From: Ophiothrix spiculata
Lineage: Eukaryota; Echinodermata; Ophiuroidea; Amphilepidida; Ophiotrichidae
Length of the DNA: 32,401 nt
Assembly: GCA_000969725.1 (NCBI GenBank)
Contig: JXSR01S004006.1
Reading direction: 5' to 3' (one strand)
The notes beneath the pieces were generated by a model that searched no databases, was not told the DNA's origin, and saw only the letters and a program-made list of their open reading frames with translations. Shown piece after piece: positions 10,794 through 20,479 of this stretch. The translations under genes were made by a program, and so were the position numbers. Numbering within the stretch: position 1 is the first letter of the stretch; the number at the start of each line of letters is the position of its first letter.

Positions 10794-11195
10794 CTGAAAG
10801 CAAATAAAACATGTACCAATATTTGTTATTATGCCTTAGCAAGGTAGGACTCATATATGAAACAAACTGTTGCTTAGGCCGTTGCATCATTTAAGATGGT
10901 TCACACTATCCTTTTGCCTTGTTGACTCAAACATACACCGACTCCATTGCTTTACGGCTATCTGAATTAACTGGTTTATTTCAGTGATTTTTTACATCGT
11001 TTGAATTGTTTTAGACCTCATGAATATTCGTAATCAACTCAAATACAACAATCCATGTGTTCATTTGTTCAGTCATGTATAATTTCTTGTAGTAAAAGTG
11101 AATTTTCAGTGATCTATAGACTTGACTTTTTTTTTGAGAAAGGCTTTTACGATGGGAATTCATAACAATTGGTAGATTTTAACGGGTTCGCCGTC
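10794..11195 (-). other. Intron sequence, nothing recognised
   Basis: No exon-like or repeat structure. Confidence 0.55.
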
Positions 11196-11262
11196 GGACA
11201 AGTTTTGAACTGTCAAGCTTTCGTCAGGAGTAGCTCTGACTTCTTCAGGACAAATATTATAA
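11196..11262 (-). other. Hammerhead-like / Penelope-type hairpin motif
   Basis: On the minus strand CCTGAAGAA is followed by the stem GTCAG-GAGTAGCT-type loop-CTGAC and then GAAAGC. This resembles the CUGANGA / stem II / GAAA layout of hammerhead ribozymes seen near the ends of Penelope-like elements. One extra A between CTGAAGA and the stem departs from the consensus, and I did not establish stems I and III. It may be only a relic or a look-alike. Confidence 0.3.
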
Positions 11263-11310
11263 AGACTTGTGGGCCGTCACTTCCCACTGATGACTTGCAT
11301 AAGCCATTCA

Positions 11311-11565
11311 CTGAAGGCTGCCCCTTGCCAACAGTGTTGAAAGCAGATCACCTCTTTCAGATTTTTGTGGCTCTGAAAAGCGCCTTTCTGAAGGCTTGTC
11401 CTTGCCAACAGATTCGCACAAAAGTAGGTTGCCCCTTACCTCTAATGAGTTCTTTTGAAATTTGTTGTGGCTCTGAAAAGAGTCTTCCTGAAGGCTGCCC
11501 CTTGTCAACAGTTATTTGCACAAAAGTAGGTTGCCCCTATACCTCTAATGTGTGCACAAATGCCT
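11311..11565. repeat. Intronic degenerate tandem repeat, three units
   Basis: Units begin TGAAGGCTGCCCCTTGCCAA at about 11311, 11389 and 11490. They share GTGGCTCTGAAAAG and CACAAAAGTAGGTTGCCCC words, with unit lengths of about 76-101 bases. The plus-strand open frame across it (11169-11612) has no known homologue and is probably incidental. Confidence 0.7.
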
Positions 11566-11675
11566 TGCCTATTATGTCTTCAACTGATCTACAGACTGGC
11601 TGCTTCTCATGACAACAATAGGCACTTCATCAGTGTTTTACACCAGCCTGTCTTTTTACTTAACACAGCAAAAAG

Positions 11676-11800
11676 TATAACCCACCTTGCATGAGTAAAC
11701 TGTTCAGTCTTGACTGGCCCACCATCATTCTCTAATAACTCCCACACATAAACTTTGGATGCCTCGTCCATGACATAAAACACCGATGGGCGACTACCAG
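11676..11800 (-). repeat. DYNC2I1: Partial tandem duplicate of the 11813-11990 exon and its donor
   Basis: Repeats 11803-11927 at a spacing of 127 bases with only two or three differences, covering the last ~115 bases of the exon plus its donor region. The copy's donor reads AAG|GTGGGT, still usable. Using it instead of the proximal donor would retain an in-frame TAG from the junction (AG|GTAG), so the proximal donor is the productive one. The near-identity points to a very recent event or an assembly artefact. Confidence 0.9.
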
Positions 11801-11812
11801 ACTATAACCTAC

Positions 11813-11990
11813 CTTGCATGAGTAAACTGTTCAGTCTTGACTGGCCCACCATCATTCTCTAATAACTCCCACACATAAACTTTGGATGCCTCGTCCATGA
11901 CATAAAACACCGATGGGCGACTACGAGACCACTGGATGTTTTTGATAGCCATGCCATTTGTTGAATTGCTCCATGATATAACAGGTAAAT
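11813..11990 (-). CDS. DYNC2I1: DYNC2I1 exon, WD strands IQWSRSRPSVFYV and VYVWELL
   Basis: 178 bases from TCTCCCAG|ATT to GCAAG|GTAGGT, phase 1 in, phase 2 out. It encodes DLPVISWSNSTNGMAIKNIQ, then WSRSRPSVFYVMDEASKVYV, then WELLENDGGPVKTEQFTHA. It matches the family's last full blade (GLQW-P-RPAVF-V-D-----YIWDLL----GPV). The splice to the next exon yields THASLTF. A 127-bp partial tandem copy lies just downstream. Confidence 0.96.
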
Positions 11991-12047
11991 CTGGGAGAAA
12001 TAAAATTTGAAAGTTACCTACTACCGTATGTTGTATTGAGCGAGGGT

Positions 12048-12056
12048 AGTTGCTAC
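12048..12056. repeat. Target-site duplication AGTTGCTAC, left
   Basis: Identical to 12571-12579 and adjacent to the TAGTCC terminus. Confidence 0.85.
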
Positions 12057-12570
12057 TAGTCCTGGCACCATGACTTGACTTAGTGTCAAGTCATGGGAAA
12101 TGCTATGTAGTAAAACTGCCATTTAAGCATGTCAATACAGATCATCTTCGGGGTAAGTCCACACCTCAAATTCAGCCAAAATATTGAAGCTGTTCACAAA
12201 TTTTATAATCAGTATGCTCCCTGAAAGTCTTGTGCACCTCATGAAAGGTGATTTGTTAACATTTAGAATCAAAATGTGTGATTTTGGAGCCCAAACTTAC
12301 CTTGTATCTTGTAGCATTGGGTTTCCGAATTTGACAACCTCAACTTTGCTTACATCCACATTTTGGGTGATAAATTTCATCTTTGGGTTTAAATCAGGTT
12401 GGCTATGATTCTACACTATTAACAGATGTTGCCTATAGTGAGAGGATTTTTTTTACGTTTTTTATTTTTCAAATATTTCATGTCAAAACTTAGAAAGCTT
12501 AAATGGCAGTTTTACTACACATAATTCCCATAACTTGACACAAAGTCAAGTCATGGTGCCAGCAGGACTA
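12057..12570. mobile_element. 514-bp MULE-like MITE with 9-bp target duplication and ~70-bp TIRs
   Basis: The ends are TAGTCCTGGCACCATGAC (left) and TAGTCCTGCTGGCACCATGAC with one three-base insertion (right, complement). Similarity continues for about 70 bases to GTAGTAAAACTGCC and ATTTAAGC. AGTTGCTAC stands directly outside both ends (12048-12056 and 12571-12579). Long inverted repeats with a 9-bp duplication fit the Mutator-like superfamily. Each TIR also contains its own hairpin (arms 12068-12079 and 12085-12096, loop of 5). No transposase. Confidence 0.88.
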
Positions 12571-12579
12571 AGTTGCTAC
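12571..12579. repeat. Target-site duplication AGTTGCTAC, right
   Basis: Directly follows the GGACTA terminus of the 514-bp element. Confidence 0.85.
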
Positions 12580-12753
12580 ATGATTCAAACTTTGAAAAAT
12601 GAAATCGGTAAATCTGTCACCACAGGAGATGAAAAAAGGTACAATTTTTATTTATTATTTGTTGGAAAAGGGTATAACATTTTCCACATGAGTAGCTTGA
12701 CCCTTAGATGGTAATCCCTGCAGTAATTGCTTGAGAAACATTCCAAGGATTAA

Positions 12754-13264
12754 GGTGGCTTAGTACAGAAAGTGATGTCGGACACGTATGAGTTGATATC
12801 AGGGGATGTTGGACACAATTTCAACAGTTTTATCCAGGGCTTGTAGCGAACTTTCTGGCATACTGTATCTTGCGCTTTAATTAAACGCGATCGTACACAT
12901 GCGTCATTCTGTTATTCACGCATAAGACTATGCATGTTACTCCCGTCAGCCTGCATATGTGCCCAGTGCTCAAAACGCACACTGCGTAAGGTTGTTTGTC
13001 ATTGTTAATTTTGGTTAATATCTTAGAAAGTCGATGACAATATTTTTATTATGTTTTTTAAAGAACTATAGAAAGACCACAACATATGAAATAACGAAGA
13101 AAACAAAATAGAACCGTTTTTAAATTATGAGTGTTTTTGTCTTGATTTTTATGATTGTACCATACGAGTCAATGAAAAAAGTGGTAAAATATACTGTTTT
13201 TATTTCAGAAATGTAATCAGCACATAAACACCAAATAGAGGAATTATATCTGTGCTAAGTCACC
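12754..13264. mobile_element. TTAA-flanked MITE with GGTGRCTTAG inverted repeats
   Basis: The left end GGTGGCTTAGTACAG (from 12754) and the complement of the right end, GGTGACTTAGCACAG (to 13264), agree at 13 of 15 bases. TTAA flanks both sides (12750-12753 and 13265-13268), the target of piggyBac and Kolobok elements. The right half recurs at 17457-17912. No transposase can be read. Confidence 0.8.
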
Positions 13265-13442
13265 TTAACAAAACAAAGGTTGATGTTAAGTGGTTAGTTT
13301 TCAGAAATATCATGTAAGTGTTTTGGGTGATGATGACAACATGAAATACTTTAAAATCTTGATATAGTGCACCTCATGTTTTGCTCCTAAACATGTTCCT
13401 TACCACAATACCAACAGGTCTACATCACTAATCAGATGTTAA

Positions 13443-13567
13443 AATGAAAGTTACATTCGTTATATATCAGAAATAGGCAATCAATTTCATATCTTATAAA
13501 CCATATACAAAATATGGGACAAAATGGCAACTGGGAAAAGGTGCACTATATTGAGATTTTAAAGTAA
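13443..13567. repeat. Dispersed 125-bp repeat, second copy
   Basis: Nearly identical to 1-125 at the start of the window (GGCAATCAATTTCATATCTT and CAAAATGGCAACTGGG blocks; about 8 differences). Both copies stop matching right after GAGATTTTAAAGTA, where a different structure begins: a minisatellite at the first, an inverted-repeat element at the second. Confidence 0.88.
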
Positions 13568-14633
13568 CATATCGGCCATTCTTACGAAAATGACTCCACT
13601 TGAGTTGGAAAAATCGAAAAAATGAAGTTTCATAAAAACGCCTTCAAGTAGCTTTTTTTATTAACTAGTATATCAAGTATCATGGAACCACAAAAGTTAT
13701 GAACACCACTATTCTTATATTTTTATACATGAACTTTAAAATTTAGCATATNNNNNNNNNNNNNNNNNNNNNNNNNNNNNNNNNNNNNNNNNNNNNNNNN
13801 NNNNNNNNNNNNNNNNNNNNNNNNNNNNNNNNNNNNNNNNNNNNNNNNNNNNNNNNNNNNNNNNNNNNNNNNNNNNNNNNNNNNNNNNNNNNNNNNNNNN
13901 NNNNNNNNNNNNNNNNNNNNNNNNNNNNNNNNNNNNNNNNNNNNNNNNNNNNNNNNNNNNNNNNNNNNNNNNNNNNNNNNNNNNNNNNNNNNNNNNNNNN
14001 NNNNNNNNNNNNNNNNNNNNNNNNNNNNNNNNNNNNNNNNNNNNNNNNNNNNNNNNNNNNNNNNNNNNNNNNNNNNNNNNNNNNNNNNNNNNNNNNNNNN
14101 NNNNNNNNNNNNNNNNNNNNNNNNNNNNNNNNNNNNNNNNNNNNNNNNNNNNNNNNNNNNNNNNNNNNNNNNNNNNNNNNNNNNNNNNNNNNNNNNNNNN
14201 NNNNNNNNNNNNNNNNNNNNNNNNNNNNNNNNNNNNNNNNNNNNNNNNNNNNNNNNNNNNNNNNNNNNNNNNNNNNNNNNNNNNNNNNNNNNNNNNNNNN
14301 NNNNNNNNNNNNNNNNNNNNNNNNNNNNNNNNNNNNNNNNNNNNNNNNNNNNNNNNNNNNNNNNNNNNNNNNNNNNNNNNNNNNNNNNNNNNNNNNNNNN
14401 NNNNNNNNNNNNNNNNNNNNNNNNNNNNNNNNNNNNNNNNNNNNNNNNNNNNNNNNNNNNNNNNNNNNNNNNNNNNNNNACAAAGTATAGAAAACTATAT
14501 ATGTCCGCGTAGAGCTCACCAAGTACTACACGAATATGAACATGTTTACATATTTTAAGCAAAACACAGAGATTTTCAGATCAAAGAACGAAATATCGCT
14601 ACTGGCGCCATTTTCGTGAGAATGGCCGATATG
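13568..14633. mobile_element. Inverted-repeat element containing the assembly gap
   Basis: CATATCGGCCATTCTTACG opens the left end (13568-13594) and its complement closes the right end (14607-14633), matching at 25 of 27 bases. The 728 unknown bases are internal. The left end abuts a copy of the dispersed repeat also found at 1-125. No family can be assigned without the missing sequence. The gap may exist because the inside is repetitive or palindromic. Confidence 0.7.
13752..14479. other. Assembly gap, 728 N
   Basis: A run of N. Open frames that cross it are meaningless. Confidence 1.
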
Positions 14634-14887
14634 AACTCTGGATAAATTCTTAGAATAAGCGAAGAATGCTCTTCAACAGCACTTTTCTAAACCTTCAATC
14701 TCTTGAGTAAATTTACTAGGTATAGAACTTTTCTCTTGGATTATAAGAGCATTTAAAAAACAAGTTATCAAAAGCCTGAGGATATCCAGAACTGGTATGG
14801 AGGTGCTGCTCAAGCCTTGAAACCTCACAAAATTCTTATTCTTTTTTTCGAAAAAGGTGCCCATTTCTATTCTAAGCATTTTGTTAA
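14634..14887 (-). other. Intron sequence between two elements, nothing recognised
   Basis: A short minus-strand open stretch at 14673-14879 has no family resemblance. Confidence 0.5.
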
Positions 14888-15143
14888 CCCTTTCGGATCC
14901 GAATTAATTTTCAAGTTCCAATTTTGAGGTTTCACCTTGTTAAGTATATATCATCATAACTATCATGGAATGCATGTTATGCTAAATCTCTTTTCCTGGG
15001 GTCTTAGAGGACATTACAAGTTTTAAAATGACACCAAGTGTGATATTATAGGTTGTTTCCTTTCTGAGATTTTTTTTGGTTCTATATCTTAAGTATTTCT
15101 TTATTTGCTAGAAACGCTCAGGCGTTCTATGGATCTGAAAGGG
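14888..15143. mobile_element. 256-bp piggyBac-like MITE with TTAA target
   Basis: The ends read CCCTTTCGGATCC (left) and CCCTTTCAGATCC (right, complement). The left flank is TTAA (14884-14887) and the right flank TTAG (15144-15147), a TTAA duplication with one later change. CCC starts and TTAA targets are typical of piggyBac-type elements. There is no coding capacity. Confidence 0.75.
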
Positions 15144-15320
15144 TTAGAAATATAGACAATTTTTCACATGGTAAACATCTAAAATTTTACATACTTTGGA
15201 AAAGTAAACAATGTTTGTAGAAAATGGGACCCAAGTGACTATTCCCCCTTCATCAGAGATCAAGATAAATTTTCATCGAAGAAGAGAAATCATTTGCATG
15301 CTTGGCCAAATCCAACCTAC

Positions 15321-15366
15321 CAGATGTAGTGTTGTATAGTCGTATATTCCCATCAGCACAGGCAAC
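15321..15366 (-). CDS. DYNC2I1: DYNC2I1 micro-exon, WD strand ADGNIRLYN
   Basis: 46 bases from CCTGTAG|GTT to ACATCTG|GTAGGT, phase 0 in, phase 1 out. It encodes VACADGNIRLYNTTS, matching the AGCSDGSIRLHQL-type WD strand. It is too short to stand out as an open frame; the phase fit with both neighbours supports it. Confidence 0.93.
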
Positions 15367-15913
15367 CTACAGGTAAATGAAAACGAACATGACAATTCAA
15401 AAAATAAAATGGAAAAAGTGTCATATATCAGAATTTTCATGCCTTGCAACCAAGTCTTTCCCTTAAGGACAAGTGTATTCTAAGCCCAAATATATTTTCA
15501 ATTCTTTTACCTATATACAGTTTGGATTTAAATGTGAAAACACTGTAATTTGGAACTTAATTGCAAGTTTTAATTACATTTCTACATTGCAAGTTGATTA
15601 CAAGATTTAATTTCAATACTTAATTATAAATCAACCAATCAATTGAAACCACTAAATATCACAAAAATATCCCTTGCATACAGTAAAGGTACAGGGGACA
15701 GCCTGGAGTGCCCATCTCTCTTTCAAGGGCTATACTCCACTTCTGATCCTTTTTGCAGTGACGGGATCTCCATATCTCTTTCCTTCAGTCTGTTACCCTC
15801 TCCAGCATCGAAGAATGTTAGTACCAATTTGACACCTGAGATGAGAGGAGCAGATGAAGCAATCTTGTCAAGTATACTACATAATATGTACAACTCAATT
15901 TTGCCATACTTAC
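15367..15913 (-). other. Intron, 547 bases, nothing recognised
   Basis: The plus-strand open stretch at 15643-16014 overlaps the true exon on the opposite strand and is a shadow. No repeats with definable ends. Confidence 0.6.
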
Positions 15914-15972
15914 CAAAAATACTGGCAAACCAAAAGGAGAGAAGTCTATTTGCACAATTTCCACAAGTATAT
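15914..15972 (-). CDS. DYNC2I1: DYNC2I1 exon (ILVEIVQIDFSPFGLPVFL)
   Basis: 59 bases from CTTCAG|ATA to TTTTTG|GTAAGT, phase 1 in, phase 0 out. It encodes ILVEIVQIDFSPFGLPVFL. IDFSPFG-P-FL is one of the best conserved strings of DYNC2I1, at the start of a late propeller blade. Confidence 0.96.
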
Positions 15973-17456
15973 CTGAAGGATAAAATACAATATAAACATT
16001 TGAGTTCAAGTTGATGTAAATTTATAGAGTTTCCAATAAGATCAAAAGACTAGTTTACCAGAAATCTGACAGCAGTAAAAAAACTCAATGCAATCATTAA
16101 ATTAATGCATAATCATGAAATGTCAGATGGCAACTTGGAGTTGAAGCTTTTACGTCTAGATTCCAGCCACCTTAAACCTTGAGTGTACATCCAGCTGTTG
16201 TGTTACATGAGATGTGTGCACACTACTGCCCCACAAAGTAAAAACGCAGTATGTGCATTTGTAAAGCACAGCAGATACTTCATAAGCAATTTCACTTCAA
16301 TCTACTCCCATGCTGGAAGGTTGTAAGTACATATGCTTGATGCAGTAGATACTGCTTTAAGTTATGAAACATGATTGATCATCTGCTCATTTGTGCAGTG
16401 TTTCTCCAAGGGAAAAGGAAGTATCTTGTAATATATTTGTAATGCACATAATGCATTTTTACTTTGTTGGGAAAAAACCTACTGAAGCCTGCTAAAAATC
16501 AATGTAAACCAATGTGAATGAAAAAAAAAATACATGGTGATAAAAACAGGAAATTGAGAGTTCATCTCATTTACTAAGTATGTTTGCTGCTTATTTAATG
16601 TCATCCAACTTTTATAAGAGCTCCTTAATTTCATCTTTTAAGGTTATTTTGATGAAAACAATATGGGAAATCTCCGAAAAATTGGCACAGGGTAAAGCTG
16701 TCAAAGTTTGTTGCAATCTATGAAAAGTTCTATGTTGCCATTTTATAAAATATATATCTATATGCTGAGGTGTTCAAATGTACAGGGTACATTTGAATTA
16801 CATTTTTCTTTCTTTGAAAGAAGAAAATCCCATAAAATTAAGATATAACTTTTAAAACACAAGTTTGAATGTTCAACTATTTTTTTATTTGTAAACTAGC
16901 ACTTTTCGGTTGTCAAACTAATGATTTTGGGGCACCAAGCTATACTATAGTAACAAATATCATTTTATAGGTTGATGATGTATCATTCAGCACTCTAAAT
17001 TACACAGATTTTGAATAAAATTCGAAGGTTTTTGGTATAGTGACAAATCAATTCCACATTTAGATTTGGAACTTTATTTGGATGTTTAATGTAGTTTTTA
17101 ATGTTTTTTTCATTTTTCATTTTTTTTAAATGATAGAACAAGTTTTGCTGTTCACAACTATAATTCAGAAATATAATTTGAAGCAGTCAATATTTGGCAA
17201 AGTTTATATAATTTTTGGTGCCATCAAGTTACTCAAAATACATTTGGTTTTTGCCTTTTATTCGGGATCTATAAACATATCACTTTTTTCCCAAGGACAG
17301 TAATTTCAATCTATAATCGTGTTGACGAATACACCATTTCTGATGGTGATTTTTGTTCAGTAAATAAAGCTCCCTGTGCTTCATTTTAAATCATAAACTA
17401 CATTTAAATACAAATACATAGTTAAGATCCTAATTTAAATTCAAAATTGATCGGTC
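15973..17456 (-). other. Intron, about 1.5 kb, AT-rich, nothing recognised
   Basis: No exon-like segment or clear repeat ends. Includes poly-A and poly-T tracts and, near 17555-17570, a short GTTT repeat inside the adjoining repeat copy. Confidence 0.55.
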
Positions 17457-17912
17457 AACGTATTTATATTATATATATTACGTGTTTTTTTCCTAAGAAC
17501 TATATAAGGACCAAAACACATGTTAAAAGGAGAAAAAACAATAGAGCTGGTTTTTGTTTGTTTGTTTGTTTTTGTTTTAATTTTTATGATTTTACCATAG
17601 AAATCAATGGTAAAAAGTGGTAAAACATTCTTTAAAATGGATTTTCTCTAAAGGTAAATATCGGTGACCCCCCTTTTCTTGTTTCAGTGATCAGCTCATA
17701 TGATAACACCATATGTGTACCGCCGCGGCAAAAGGGTCCAGTTGTCGACTCCTACATGTTGCTCATTGTAGCATATCTGATGTATACAAATACCATACAT
17801 TAGATATGCTACAAGGAGCAACATGTACAAGCCGACAACTGGTCCCTTTTGCCTCGGCGGTACACATATATCAAAAATGAATAGAGGACTTTGCTGTGCT
17901 AAACCACCTTAA
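17457..17912. repeat. 3' part of a TTAA-type element, interrupted by the hairpin element
   Basis: Parallel to 13022-13267: shared blocks include AAGAACTATA-A--GACCA, TTTTTATGATT-TACCATA, AAAGTGGTAAAA and the terminal CTGTGCTAA--CACCTTA. The right end is followed by TTAA-type sequence. No matching left end was found, so this looks like a partial copy. Confidence 0.65.
17711..17869. mobile_element. 159-bp near-perfect hairpin element
   Basis: Arms of 75 bases (17711-17785 and 17795-17869) pair almost perfectly around a 9-base loop. The ends read ATATGTGTACCGCC inward. The whole unit sits inside a copy of an older TTAA-type repeat (compare 13022-13267 with 17457-17912), so it inserted later. 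A shortened relative lies at 2444-2550, sharing AGTTGTCGACTCCTACAT and ACAAGCCGACAACT words. It would fold into a long hairpin on either strand. Confidence 0.85.
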
Positions 17913-18584
17913 AAGCATGCAGCCACCCAATGCAGGCATATAAAACGAAATTGTATGATCCGAATTTGAATTCACCACGACAAACAGGCGCGACCATTGA
18001 CGAATTAGAATACACCAAATTTGAAATTGTTTGGCCAAAGACGAAATCGAGTTGGTAAATGTACAGTTTCGTTTTTTGAGACGAATTTGAACTAAACAAT
18101 TGTTGAATTCGGATGAAAATTGTGTGAAATCGAACGGGAAAACCTATAGTATTGAAATCATTAAATTTCTTGCGCAAGTCATGAAATTTTGAATGCAACA
18201 AATGCATGGAGTAAAAAAGCGTATAACCTCGCGTAGTACTAAAGATTTTCTTTTCATGTGATCGCTGCATCAAACAACCAATCATGACACGCGCAGTGCA
18301 TTTTCGTTATCGATGGGTACTCGCACACACTCTCATTATGTGTACCCTGCAGATTTGATTTGTAGACAATTTAATGATTTCAATAAAACAAAAGATGGAT
18401 CGTTTAAGAAGGGTTCAAACGTTTATTTTTTTCCAAATGTGGGAAATAACCACCATCTTCTAAATATAAATTTCACTTAAATAACTGAACATAACTTTTC
18501 CATATCCAATATTCTAATAAGCCAGTAAAAGCCAACACAATACTAATTATTCTGAGACACCCTGTATCTATGAAATTCACTCAC
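17913..18584 (-). other. Intron, 670 bases, nothing firm
   Basis: A minus-strand open stretch at 17899-18285 has no family resemblance. GAATTTG- and CGAAATT-type words recur between 17960 and 18150, giving weak internal repetition. The sequence near 18550-18570 (GAGACACCCTGTAT) is in the style of a transposon end, but I found no partner. Confidence 0.4.
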
Positions 18585-18651
18585 TTATATGATCCCTATA
18601 TATCCTTGGTGGTACTTTGCCGCCATGTCTTGCACCATGGAGAACTTGACC
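18585..18651 (-). CDS. DYNC2I1: DYNC2I1 exon (GQVLHGARHGGKVPPRIYRD)
   Basis: 67 bases from TTTCTCAG|GGT to ATATAA|GTGAGT, phase 0 in, phase 1 out. It encodes GQVLHGARHGGKVPPRIYRD then HI. It matches the family strand following the GTD turn (G-ISHGTR----AP), the basic surface loop of the propeller. Confidence 0.9.
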
Positions 18652-19096
18652 CTGAGAAATGACAAAAATGGGAATTATAATATTAATGGGTTGGCTATGT
18701 TTGGTAATAGAAAATAATTACTAGTTTTCACATTACACGAGAACAAACAGGGGACGGCAAATTTGGTAGATACATGAATGAAAATTAAAATAGGCCTAAA
18801 TAGACAATTTGTCAATCAAAATTGACAACATTTACATTACAGGGCAAGTAATATTGGTAAATAATATAACACTCTATTACATATTTGACAAGATAGACTC
18901 AGTATTGCTTCTTAAAATAGCACATGTGTCAAACATTTTTTTATTTCTTTTGGTCATTTTAAGCATTTGGGATCAGTAATTTCTCTACTATTGAGGCAAT
19001 GTTCCGGGAAAAAAAAGGATAGTTGCTGTACACATAGCAAGGAAAATACTAAATATTCATATACGGCTTACTACAACCTGTATTTTCATAACTTAC

Positions 19097-19181
19097 CGAA
19101 TCAGTAGCAACAAAGAACTGGTTGGGATCCAATGGCGATAACTGCATATGGCATGTCTTCATGATATCTCCTCCGAGGCCC
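19097..19181 (-). CDS. DYNC2I1: DYNC2I1 exon (DPNQFFVATDS)
   Basis: 85 bases from TTCCCAG|GGG to GATTCG|GTAAGT, phase 2 in, phase 0 out. It encodes GLGGDIMKTCHMQLSPLDPN then QFFVATDS, with the first arginine codon split across the intron. L-SDPN-F-IGTD is a signature blade strand of DYNC2I1. Confidence 0.94.
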
Positions 19182-20409
19182 CTGGGAAATATGTAAATAA
19201 AAGAAAACATCACAAACATTGGCTTCAAATTTGTTGACAAAGCAATTTACCATATTTTCATCCTATTCTAGCAAAATTTTGATGAAGTCTCGGTCAGAAA
19301 AATAGGTGTTTCGTGTCAATATCTCAATGCATGGATTAGCTTGTTGCCATTTGAAGTGCGTGAACCATCGTCTAGGAGTGGTACTTGACACAGACAGGAA
19401 GTGACGCTCTTCTTTGTTGGCGAATATAAAGGCAATTCTACAAATGAAGAGTTTGTTTCCAAAAGGGCCGAAATCTACTTTTGGTCAAAATTAAGTTATT
19501 GGTGCCATAGTGTAGTTCAGTACACCAGTACTATAGTAGTAGTTTAATGGAGCCAAGCCATTTTTCCCAAAAGTTGCTTTCATAGAGTTTACCAGTACAC
19601 AAAAATCTGTGTTTGTTTCCAAAAGGGCCTAAATCCACTTCATAGTGAAAATAAAACTCTCTATAAAAAATATATTATAAAGCTCTGATTTCCGTGAGTG
19701 GTTTCAGTTTTGTCAGAGTGCTAACGCCTAATATTTAATGCAGTAAAAACTTGAAAATTATTTTACTATAACATACATAAGTTTTTGCTGATTTTCTCAG
19801 AACTATGAAAAGTGGATTGAAGCTGCAACCATTAAATATGGGCATTATGATTCAGATACCATGCATATAAACAAGGCTTCAATTCTCATTTTTACTAAAA
19901 CTCATTTCTTGCTATATATCAGAAACAAAACTGCTAAGCAAAAGTGTTTGTAAGTTTGATACATAGTGTCACACTGCCATGTCACAATAACACAATTTGT
20001 GTTGTTTGTTTTCACAGCAATTTCACAATTCCCTCAGATTTATTTTCAAACCTGGTGCATAGGTCTGCTCCCAGCTATACCTCAGCCATGGCGAAACACC
20101 AAATCAGAGAGGAATAATACATTAGAAATTGGTCACATTTGTGTTGGTATTTGTGTCTGTATACTTTATCTCAGAGTTGTTTTTCTTCGTTCGCAGGTTT
20201 TTCTTTCTGACGCTTGTTGTTAACGCCTTCTGCGTTTTGATGCACTTATTTACGCACGTATTTGCAGAGCATGATTTGTTGATTTTGATTGTTTACGCTC
20301 ACGCTGTTGGCGCGCGAGTTAAGAGTGGCGTACAAGACCCGATTTGAAAGGAAAAAAACTTTGAAAGATAATACAGCTAATTAAATCTGAACTGTGCAAC
20401 ATATCATAC
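19182..20409 (-). other. Intron with a 35-base direct repeat and a CpG-dense patch
   Basis: GTTTGTTTCCAAAAGGGCC followed by (G/T)AAATC(T/C)ACTT occurs at about 19452-19482 and again at about 19612-19641, a direct repeat about 160 bases apart. A CpG-rich stretch with TACGCACGTATTTGCAG and GGCGCGCGAG words lies at 20220-20340. Plus-strand open stretches at 19966-20347 look like chance. No exon seen. Confidence 0.5.
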
Positions 20410-20479
20410 CTTGAAGGGCCCATTGCCAGAGATACAGAAGATGTTTTGATGAGCTTGATCTTCCCACATGGAACAAGTC
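20410..20479 (-). CDS. DYNC2I1: DYNC2I1 exon (LVPCGKIKLIKTSSVSLAMG)
   Basis: 70 bases from ATTTCAG|GAC to TCAAG|GTATGA, phase 1 in, phase 2 out. It encodes the glycine completed from the previous exon, then LVPCGKIKLIKTSSVSLAMG and PS. It corresponds to the LGLMPGGRVKLVHS-like strand of the family. Phases fit both neighbours. Confidence 0.92.

Noticed and set aside
11169-11612. 147-residue plus-strand frame with EGCPLPT repeats
   Set aside because: It lies over a degenerate tandem repeat in an intron of a gene on the other strand, with unequal units and no resemblance to a known protein.
13723-14562. Long minus-strand open frames across the N run
   Set aside because: Made almost wholly of unknown residues; the run of N simply hides stops.
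15643-16014. 123-residue plus-strand frame
   Set aside because: Overlaps a confirmed DYNC2I1 exon on the minus strand and has no protein-like features.
17899-18285. 128-residue minus-strand frame in an intron
   Set aside because: In the gene's orientation, but not matched by any DYNC2I1 segment. The flanking exons (18585 and 15972) join in phase without it.
18550-18570. GAGACACCCTGTAT as a transposon terminus
   Set aside because: The style fits, but no inverted partner or target duplication was found nearby.
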